64,000 nt of DNA from Effrenium voratum (Eukaryota > Sar > Dinophyceae > Suessiales > Symbiodiniaceae). The DNA is taken from the NCBI GenBank assembly GCA_963377175.1, contig CAUJNA010000592.1:39563-103562 (forward strand), read 5' to 3'. Every line of letters starts with the position of its first letter. Within the stretch, counting starts at the first letter, position 1. Under the pieces are notes generated by a model, which was not told the DNA's origin, searched no databases, and worked only from the letters and a program-made list of their open reading frames with translations. Below are positions 46,866 through 64,000 of the stretch, piece by piece. The position numbers and the translations under genes are program-made.

Positions 46866-47391
46866 CGAACAAACAAGCCATAGACAATGGCAAGCTCTCC
46901 TCCTCTACCAGCCACATGCAGCATGGCAGGAATGCCACATGCTGCGGGCTTATCGCACAACCAAGAATGCCCTGGAGTTGAAGAACGCGACGGACGGGCA
47001 GTTTGGCCACTTCTGCCTGTCCAATGAGACTTTAAAAATGAAAACCAACCTTGATGCAGGAGGGGCCGCAACTGAAGAGGCTGATGGCACGTCCGCTTTT
47101 GCGTGACGCAGGATCTGCCGGCTCTGGGGCCCTGCTCTCTGGCTGATAATGGGGGGGGACGGGGTGAAACTAGACGGAGAAGCCGCACCATGAGGGTCAG
47201 CCCCATGGAGACCAAAGATCTTTTGATTCCATGAGCTCCTCCGGGAGCCATTGGTCGACGCATCCGCGTGCCTCGCCTAGCTACTTGTGAGCAATTGCTC
47301 AAAAGCCATCCCTCTCTATCTCCAAATAGCGTCGCCTCATACGCATCAAGCACCCTCGCTCACATCCATGCCATGCGTGCAAAGCAGCCAC

Positions 47392-47724
47392 TTAGTAGCC
47401 AGCATCATTAGCATGAAGCCAGCGCAAATGTTGAAGAGAGGACCCTGACCATGGCGGAGCAAGAATCCGGCAGTACCAACACGTGCACCCCATGCGTGCC
47501 TCCACACTCATGACCCGCGAGGCGGAGTTGAAGTCACTGAAGCTGATCTTCGTATTCGTAGACCCCATGACCTGTGCAGCCTCCAGCAAGGTTCCAGCAC
47601 CCTCCCCAGGCAGAATCCCTAGAGTAATTGAGTAATCAACCAACTTCTGGTGAACCCGGGCGCGCCTTGGGCTGCAAAGCCTCTGCCATTCCTCGATCGG
47701 GCAGCTTCTCAGCTGACAGTCCAA
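47392..47724 (-). CDS. Unidentified terminal exon
   Basis: A coherent frame includes PIEEWQRLCSPRRARVHQKL, GEGAGTLLEAAQVMGSTNTK and VEARMGCTCWYCRILAPPW, ending at a stop at 47392. The CxCWYC cluster could bind metal. It reads as protein-coding in composition and is the last candidate exon of the 47.4-49.4 kb group. No family recognised. Confidence 0.35.
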   Translation of the reverse strand: MDCQLRSCPIEEWQRLCSPRRARVHQKLVDYSITLGILPGEGAGTLLEAAQVMGSTNTKISFSDFNSASRVMSVEARMGCTCWYCRILAPPWSGSSLQHLRWLHANDAGY

Positions 47725-47948
47725 ATGTTCAGGCAGAACTTAAGCGAGATGGAACCAACTAAAAAACACACGAGATGGCTGTTGGATATCTCTTGGAGGC
47801 AGCGTGTTGCTCAAGTAACGAAGCCAGATCAGCCCCGTTCAAATCACCGGAGCGCAACAAATTGTCAATGAGCCGCTCTGGTTACAAGTGCCGCATAAAT
47901 CGCACAGGCGAAAAGTCTCGCCATAGCCCAGTGCCAAGGTTGACATGA

Positions 47949-48422
47949 CTAATGCCGAGGATTGAGAGCCCGGCCAGCTGGAACAGCGCTTCGCAGCTGA
48001 AACCCACGGGGGTCTTGAATTACGAAGGCGGGCATGTCCTCCATGACATGCATCACAAGGTCTGCCCCGCCCATGCTGCCCATGCGCCCACAGGCGCCCA
48101 TGTCGTTGCCCATGCCGCCCATGCCGCAGCCGCCGCAGCAACCTCCACAACTGCAGCTGTTACCACTGCAGCCGCCACAACTACAGCCGCCACAGTTGCC
48201 GCAACCGCCGCCACAACCGCCACAACCGCAGCTGCCGCAACCACAGCCAGCACAGCCGCAGCCGCCGCCTCCACAGCCACAACCGCCACAGCTACCGCAG
48301 CCACCGCAAGGCGCACCCATGCTACAGCCACCCATGCCACAGGGACCACAGGGACTACAGGGGCGACAGGGACCACAGCCACCCATACCGCCCATTCCAC
48401 TCATCACCCCCATTCCGCCCAT
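47949..48422 (-). CDS. Gly/Cys-rich repetitive protein
   Basis: A 157-codon intact frame begins [15 protein letters not shown] and runs about 85 residues of GGCGxCG repeats with more than 30 cysteines. It then changes to ordinary sequence ([20 protein letters not shown]) before the stop. Cys/Gly arrays of this kind occur in metal-binding and structural proteins. The opposite strand is a Pro/Gln-rich frame from the same repeat, so the repeat alone does not prove coding. The non-repetitive tail in the same frame favours this strand. Initiation at 48422 is arbitrary, and it may be an internal exon. Confidence 0.4.
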   Translation of the reverse strand: MGGMGVMSGMGGMGGCGPCRPCSPCGPCGMGGCSMGAPCGGCGSCGGCGCGGGGCGCAGCGCGSCGCGGCGGGCGNCGGCSCGGCSGNSCSCGGCCGGCGMGGMGNDMGACGRMGSMGGADLVMHVMEDMPAFVIQDPRGFQLRSAVPAGRALNPRH

Positions 48423-48450
48423 CCTTAGCTACCAGCCACATGAATGCCGA

Positions 48451-49032
48451 TCAAACTACTCTAGCAAGCTGGGCACAGGACATGCTTCCCATCATGGCGG
48501 CCATGCCCATCCTCTCGCATCCAAACACGCAGGAGAGCATGAAGGATCGGCATAAGTGCACCACATGCTTCCAATGCCTCAGGAAGCATTCTGGGCATAC
48601 TTCCCGGGCCCAGCCAGGGCTACCCAAGGCTTCTACCATCATCGCTGTTCCTTTGGGCCTGTCCACCGCGGAGCGGAGGAGCCTGCACGATGAACGTTTG
48701 CTATGCTTACCTTACAGCCATCAAGAAGCTTCTGCAATTCTGCTGCTAATTGTCCAATTTTACGCTTTCCGACGTGGCCTGCTCTTGCTCAAGCCGCTCG
48801 GCATTGCTCCGCTCTGCCCACTTTCTGAACCAAACCTTGGTTTGCCCATGCGGCATGCAGCACATAAAAGCGGCTCTTGGAGGCCGAGCTTGGTCGTGAG
48901 ACTCTTGCACAACCTCCACGGTGCGAACCTGTGCGCCATGGCAACAAGTCGCAATAAACCAAGGCAGCAGCAGGGAATTGGGTCATCGGCGATGGCTTGG
49001 GCAAGACCCGGGGGCAAGCCGTTGACATTCAC
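48451..49032 (-). CDS. Unidentified Cys-containing exons
   Basis: Two adjacent coherent frames. One from 49032 begins MNVNGLPPGLAQAIADDPIP and contains CCCLGLLRLVAMAH and LLCAACRMGKPRFGSESGQ. The other (48666-48451) includes EVCPECFLRHWKHVVHLC and GMAAMMGSMSCAQLARVV. The paired cysteines (CAAC, CPEC) suggest zinc binding, possibly one domain split by an intron. Not recognised. Confidence 0.3.
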
Positions 49033-49701
49033 GGCCTAGGGTAAGAATTGAAGAGACCCTTCAAATCTCCAAATTGGCATGAACATTTGCTCACCCTGCT
49101 GACGGTTCAAACATGTGCCGTCATTTTCCAGTGACAAGGCAGCACTCTTTCAGAGTGTCTGCCAAAATGATGATTCTAAGCCCACCCTTGCCCTTCGGAC
49201 CTTGGATTCAGCAAACATGGGAATTTCGGGTTGCGCGTGTGTGCCTCAGTGGCACCAAACAAGTCCAGGTCGCAGGCGTTGAAAAATATGTGGAAAAAGT
49301 CAGGTAGTACAAGCGGTCGAGTGCGGGCAAGGCAAGCGGCCCACTGAAAGCGCTGAAAAGCGACATGTGGTCCCGGCAGCTGAAACCGCTCGGCCACGAT
49401 GCCCCTGAGCCCGCCACTCGATCCCCTCCTGGACCATGGCCTGCATTGGTCACCCGCCCATCAAGACTCTGGAACAAATTGGCTCGGGCTTTCCTGTACA
49501 CGCTGTGCAGCTCACACATTTGCTCCCTTTTCAAAACCATGCTGGCAAGCTGTCCAGCCGCCGAGCTTCGGATGTTCACATGGACGGCAGCGCGCCGACC
49601 AAGCAGCGATCACCAGGCACCGACCGGGCACCGAGCGAGCACATCTCAAGCGTCAGCAAGGCACTCTGCAAATTGCTCTTAAGCTGCGTGCAGCTTGCAC
49701 G

Positions 49702-52290
49702 TCACGCCGCACTCAAAATCCGGCCCAGGTAAAGTTTGCCCAGGGGTTCATCGTACCTAGGCCGGACGAGGCTTCCAGCTATGGTCCAGGAAGCACCTAA
49801 TATCTGGACAAGCTGCTTCTGCAGGACATGAAGGACCACGTCATAAGAATGATAGATCTCATGCAGGATAAGGGCCTTGGCTGGTGAGCAGCGGGTTAAT
49901 GCCAAAAAAATCAAACCGCGAGAAAACCCAGGAGTTATACAACGGACGTGGGCTCTGAAGGTTGAATCCAGGGTCTGGCAACTATGGCACCTGAAGAATG
50001 ATCCATCCCCCTTGTGGCTCTCTCTCGGAGACAGCGACAATCCTTGGATATTCAGCACCCCGGGTCCTGACTTGTATCTCAAACGGAGAATGTGACTACG
50101 CCTTAGAGGAGCAACAACTAGCATTCTTTAAGCCCGGGAGTAGGATAAAGACAAAAACCAGCGTGACCAGGATACCAGGATAGCAGGATACCCCGAAACA
50201 AAGGCTGCTCTTTTCCCATCGCCTGACCACCTTTAGGCACGGAAGAAAGAACAAGTCCTCCATTCAGCCCGTGCCGCAAGCTTCAACAGCTGCTCGCGGG
50301 AGTGCGCCTGCAACTCCCAGAGGTCTCTGACCTGGCACTTGCTTTCGTGGGAAAAAGCTCGACATTGTCCTCGAGTTCAGCATGTTCGACCAAAAATCAA
50401 AGGTGCAAGGTCCAACCCAAAGCTGCTTGTTGTTTGAACAGCCGCCCACATGCAACAAGTCGTATGAAAGGTCCAAACCCAGACGAAGTGACGTAGACCG
50501 CGTCCGCCCAGAGCTGCTGCGAGATGGGCTGCAGCGGGTTCGCTGCTAGGTGCAGCGGCTTCATGGGCCGCCCGTGCACCGAGCTGAAGCGGTGGAACAC
50601 GAAGCCCTTGGAGCGCAGGAACCTCGGCTTCCCGCCGAGTGGGCTCCAAGGCATTTCCCTGCGCTCTCTCAAAGGCCGACAGTCATTGGAATCCGATGTT
50701 TAACTTGCTTTCGGGCGCGCCACCCTCCCTAATCCATTCTCTCGCTCCCTCCCTCTCTCTCTCTCTCGTCAGAATCCATCCCACTGGCGTGGGGGAATCC
50801 ATCGCTCCCTCGACCCTGGCTTTGATGACACCCAAACGCCGTGGTCCAAATACAGACCCTCGAAATCCCTCAAGCGGTCCCCCACAGGCACCCAAGGAGC
50901 TGGTCCACTTCCGCGAAGAGAGGTTGTCGCTCGTACATCTCCACAAACTCCACCTATCCCACCCAAACTTCAAGGCGTGCCCTCAGGTTCGACGGTGCCG
51001 TCCATCCCTCTGCGTGGTTCCCGTTTTTCAGCCAGGCGTTTCCTGACACGTGCCGAGTTATTATTGTTTCCCTGAGAACCCGCCAGCCCACCGAACCAGT
51101 TTCCGTGGCTCGGCTTGCCTCGGTGTGCACCACCAGAGCGTCCTGCAGGGCCCTCTCGGCCCCCTTCAAAACCGCCAGCTCGTAGCCCTCGGGATCCGGA
51201 AGCTGAGCAACCCCAAGGAACACCCAAAGAGCAGCCTTTCGGAAAGGGCTCTAACCCCTCGGGTCCCGAAGCCAACTCGCGCGCTTCCACTTCAAATGCC
51301 GCGGCCTTGCTGGCGCTTTCCCGCCAGTGGGACGTGTTTTTTGGGCGGCGCCCATGGCCTGCACGTCGATCTTCAGGTAGTCCACGCATTTCCCCGGGAT
51401 CTGGTCCAGCAGATCGTCCAGGCGCTTGGTTTCCATCTCGCTGCGCTCCACCACTGTGGTGACCTCAGCAGAGCTCAGACCTCCACACCACAGCTCACAT
51501 CTGCTGCCTAGAGGGACACCGCAAGGACAACAATTCTGCGAGTGCTTTGGACCAAGACCATTCTGGAAGCCCAACTCTTTGCAAAGCCATGTCCGGCCTC
51601 CTCCAGCTGCACAAAGCGCCGCAGCAGCGGGATGTTGGGCTCCAGCATGGAAGAGGTCATCGCCGCAGAGCAGCGCCGGAACTGGCCCCGGGACCCGTCA
51701 CCCAACGCCCAGGGGAGGAATTGGAAGGTGGTGGAGCTGGAGCCGGCAGACCCTCCCGCCTGAGCAGGGAGCGATCACTTCCAAGCCTTGGGCATTCGGG
51801 CCCACCACAAACAGAAATGCGGGGGCCAAACATCCTCCTTCAACCTTCCTTTCTAAAAAAAACCAAATGTGGGAGGATTCTCGCTTCTCCTTTGGACCAA
51901 ACTCTCTGCACACAGCCAGCACAGCCAGCCACTCCTGAGAGTTCCCCATCTCCGCGTTCAGGCGGTCGCACTCCTCCTGGCAAGGCTCGAAGCCCACCAC
52001 GGACTCGCAGTGGTTCCGCCGCTGCAGGGGCTGCCACACCTCCTCCGCCTCGCTCAGCAGCATGGCCCCCACGTCCACCACCCGCAGCCGGGGCAGGGCC
52101 GACACACCCCCCGACTCCAGGAACCTGAGCTGAGCCACAATCAAAACCCGGTATTGAAATGGTTGACCCAAAACCATGCAAAGAAGTAAGAGGCGGCTGC
52201 AGCTATTTTATGGTTGGGACTTTCCCTTACAAAAACTTCATTTACCCAGGTTTTGATTGTGGCCAGCTGGGCACGAACCGAATGGGAGAC
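49702..52290 (-). CDS. FkbM-family SAM-dependent methyltransferase
   Basis: Exons in order: a short exon ending 52264 (SPIRFVPS); one from 52124 with RLRVVDVGAM (SAM motif I) and SVVGFEP; one near 51.65 kb with SSMLEPNIPLLRRFVQLEE; one near 51.43 kb with VETKRLDDLL-like METKRLDDLLDQIPGKCVDY then LKIDVQ; one near 51.19 kb with GYELAVLKGAERAL and VHTEAS; one near 50.93 kb with VEFVEMYERQPLFAEVDQLL; one near 50.59 kb with GFVFHRFSSVHGRPMKPLHL and QLWADAVYV; one near 50.30 kb with SREQLLKLA; one near 49.86 kb with LILHEIYHSYDVVLHVL, running to a stop at 49702. This is the full FkbM core plus the C-terminal helical tail seen in algal members. These enzymes methylate hydroxyls of glycans or small molecules. 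Motif I has Met where Asn is usual (DVGAN). The 5' end is not fixed. Confidence 0.8.
52125..52263 (-). mobile_element. Introner-like TIR element that forms an intron
   Basis: This 139-base intron of the FkbM gene begins, at its GC donor, with GCCACAATCAAAACCTGG. It carries the inverted copy GCCACAATCAAAACCCGG (17 of 18 identical) at its other end, plus strand 52134-52151. The inverted repeat starts exactly at the donor and ends nine bases before the AG|G acceptor. The CAGCT of the upstream exon (CCCAGCTG) recurs just after the second terminal repeat (TCAGCTCAG), like a target-site duplication that supplies the acceptor. A related terminal sequence (CACAACCAAAACCCGGTAT) is at 42283-42302. Confidence 0.7.
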
Positions 52291-52527
52291 TTAGACCAAT
52301 TTCATGGCCTGTTGAAAATGCAAGGCTTGAAAGTTCGGCATTGGGCTGAGGTGCTCCTTCAAAGGGAAGAACGGAGGGGGGTGCTGCGGCGCATTCCTTG
52401 GCTGGGAGGCTTCTGCCTTTGGCGCGCTGGGCGTGCTCGTCTCGCTCGCCACATCGGGCTGGCCAGCCGCAGCGGGCTCGCCAGCCATGTCCGGTCTCCC
52501 ATCCACTCCCCGCGAGCGCCTCATAAT

Positions 52528-52612
52528 TGTTAAAACTGGGAAACTCCACATTGGGCTGGAGAACTCTTCCACACTTGGCTCATCGACACCCCACCCCACA
52601 CGCTGAAACAGT
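52528..52612. repeat. Duplicated segment, copy 1
   Basis: AACTGGGAAACTC, ATTGG-GAG and CTCTTCCACACTTGG-TCA are shared in the same order and orientation with 53911-53995, with about 20-25 percent divergence by eye. It lies upstream of the FkbM gene. Confidence 0.6.
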
Positions 52613-53106
52613 GATCAATCGAAGAACGGGATGAGAGGAAAACCCTGGACCAGGCTGGGCTCGAGATCTCATCTGCTCCAAGGGCTGGCTGATTCACTCT
52701 GTGACCTGACCTGTATCTTACGCTCTTCGAGCCCACCGGCATTTGTGATGCTGCAATGCGGCAGCAGGCACGCAACTCGACTCATCATTGCATCCTGCAT
52801 TGCATGTGCAATTTGCTCACGGCAACCCCCTTGCCCTCAGCCTATGGCCACATCGTCCACGTGTATATGGCAGCCGGTTCTCAGCTGAAGCTCCTTGACA
52901 TTGGCGCCTGCATGGTAGCTTCTGCATCCGAGAAAAAGAGAGCCGGGCGCTGGCCCTGTTGGCATTATTGCAAGGCTTCCACCTGAACCCCTCTGCGTCC
53001 AAAGCTGCTAAAGGCCCAGTGCTTCCAGGTGCATATGCCGGCCTTTCACTCCAATGAGGGCACTAATGGACCGGGAGGGCATCACCTGGGGCAGGCGCCT
53101 ACGATT

Positions 53107-53760
53107 CTAAACGCGCAATGCAAGACGGCCTGGGCTGCCAGCCACCGCAAGCCGCCTCTCATCGTCATGGCCCGGCATGATGCACTCCGAGCAGTTGTTG
53201 ACCATTGCCAGAATGTGCTGCAAGGCAGCCACCTGCGAGTCAGTGGCTTTGTTGTAAGCCAAAATGACACCCTGGGTACCTGAGAAACAGCCGCCCGGGG
53301 AAAGAAGAACCTGCATGCAGCCACGCCACGATATAGCCCCATGCGGAAGACTCTATGGTGACAACCTAGCAGGAAAAGAATGTGCACGCTAGGATGACCC
53401 GGGCCGGCAAAGTTTCGCCTGCTGGTCTGTGCCAGGGTAAACATCATCCGGCTCGGTCATGTGCAGCTTGCCTGGTCGGAAGGGCCAGCCATGGGCCAGC
53501 CAAGCTCCACAACGGCATGTGTTACCCTTGCCTTGGGCTGCATTTTCAATGACGGACTGGCTAAACCTGTGGAGGGCGTCCAAACTCCGAATCTCAGGCC
53601 AAAAACTCGAGGCTCCCCCGTCCCAGCCATCAAGTATCTTTAACTGAATAGGAACCCTCGAAGCCAGGCAACCCGGCTGAATGGCGCTTGCCAAGGTCTT
53701 TGGCGCCAGGAGCTTGAAGGTGGGCGTGCACTCGCCCTCCTCATACCAAACCCATCCCAC
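53107..53760 (-). CDS. Unidentified exons between apyrase and FkbM genes
   Basis: Two coherent minus-strand frames. 53760-53389 contains EGECTPTFKLLAPKTLASAI, DGWDGGASSFWPEIRSLDAL and LHMTEPDDVYPG. 53316-53107 contains GTQGVILAYNKATDSQVAAL and CSECIMPGHDDERRL. Composition is protein-like and they lie in the direction of the neighbouring genes. They could be 5' exons of the FkbM gene, since the first conserved FkbM exon has no clear start codon, or an independent gene. No family recognised. Confidence 0.3.
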
Positions 53761-53769
53761 TCAGAGCTT

Positions 53770-54490
53770 TGAAAACTGAAAACGCGAGGTCCTCTCTGCG
53801 AGGTCTCTTCTCCTCCCCTCCTTCCTCATGGAGGGGACGTTTTAGCATCCTGGCCAAGGCGGCGACACATGCAGGCCGTCCGCCATAAACGAGGCTGCCA
53901 GAAGAGATTCAAGAACTGGGAAACTCTATATTGGAGAGCTCTTCCACACTTGGGTCAGCAACACCCCAAAAGACACCGAATCACTTTCCGCGTCAGTTGG
54001 CACAGACTAACATGCGCGTGCTGACAGCAGATCGCTGCTGGCCCCAGCCCTTGAGGCAGTGGCCGGTCGGGACTTGGATCTCACGCCATCACTGGAACAG
54101 TCCTACCTGACTTTGGCGTCCGCAGTCCCTTTTGGCCTAGGGGTGCTCCAAGTCGAATCTGCAGTTAAATCTACTTGTTTCCTCCAAGTCGAACTTTTTT
54201 GCCACTGAAATTGCGTCATAGCACTTGATTCGAGGCGGCCGGCCCTTCTCCAAATTTACATGGTTCAGAGCGCTGCCCCTTGAGCCACGCACCGCAGAAC
54301 ACGTTGGCCCCAAGCAGATCTCAACGTCATTGAAAATAACCGGGGCGTAATCTGCAAGGCTTTCCCATCGGCCCGGCCGAAGGTCTAAGAGCGTCGAATG
54401 TGCCTACCATGCTACACTTAAGAAGCTATACACATCTACGCACGCCGTGCCTTGGCCTTAAGCTGCAAGGCTGCACCAGGTGGTGCCACG
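53770..54490. other. Spacer after the apyrase gene
   Basis: No supported exon. It contains the second copy of the duplicated segment (53911-53995). Confidence 0.4.
53911..53995. repeat. Duplicated segment, copy 2
   Basis: Same-orientation relative of 52528-52612, about 1.4 kb away. Confidence 0.6.
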
Positions 54491-54493
54491 CGG

Positions 54494-64000
<9,507 letters not shown>

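Noticed and set aside
46225..47353. Cys/Leu/Ser/Val-rich frames of 170-360 codons on the minus strand
   Set aside because: They follow from the (TGTC)n microsatellite at 46330-46865; only the flanks could be coding.
48034..48555. Plus-strand Pro/Gln-rich frame opposite the Gly/Cys-rich one
   Set aside because: Mirror of the same triplet repeat; every other recognised gene is on the minus strand and the non-repetitive tail favours that strand.

Overview
The window looks like nuclear DNA of a starch-storing alga, most likely a dinoflagellate. The evidence: almost every recognisable gene lies on the minus strand in one long head-to-tail series; coding sequence is broken into many short exons; acceptors are nearly always AG followed by G; and most introns I could place by reading frame begin with GC or GA rather than GT. 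The gene content (cytosolic-type starch enzymes, AROM-type shikimate domains, ubiquitin-NiSOD) fits. I cannot name the species.

Layout. 1 to about 2160 is an AT-rich island with a DDE integrase and small viral-type ORFs, like a fragment of a Polinton-like virus or element. From about 2.8 to 6.0 kb there are exons of an unidentified minus-strand gene. From about 6.1 to 17.3 kb an AROM-type gene encodes shikimate kinase, type I dehydroquinate dehydratase and a degenerate-looking shikimate dehydrogenase. A complete ubiquitin-nickel superoxide dismutase fusion gene (10581-12326) sits inside an intron that splits its dehydratase domain. At 16.0-17.0 kb there are two minisatellites. From 18405 to 33209 one apparently continuous gene encodes CBM20, coiled coil, GH13 alpha-amylase, Pro/Ala linker, a second CBM20 and a full phosphoglucan, water dikinase. 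That would put starch binding, starch phosphorylation and starch hydrolysis in a single polypeptide.

Further right, still on the minus strand: a cytosolic-type sulfotransferase (about 34.2-35.7 kb), an F-box/leucine-rich-repeat gene (36.3-40.5 kb), a TPR-like gene (about 41.6-43.7 kb), several unidentified exons and a Gly/Cys-rich ORF (47.4-49.4 kb), an FkbM-family methyltransferase (49.7-52.3 kb), unidentified exons near 53 kb, and a GDA1/CD39 apyrase (54.5 kb to the window edge, its first conserved region cut by the end). The apyrase carries a roughly 3.7 kb microsatellite, including a 100-N assembly gap, inside one intron, and an inverted-sense CA-rich array in another.

Short repeats with terminal inverted repeats sit in introns next to splice sites. 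In the FkbM gene one such element is almost exactly the intron. This suggests that introner-like mobile elements have made some of these introns. Gene models are read by eye: exon edges given to the base are those where frame and family conservation agree, and other limits are approximate.
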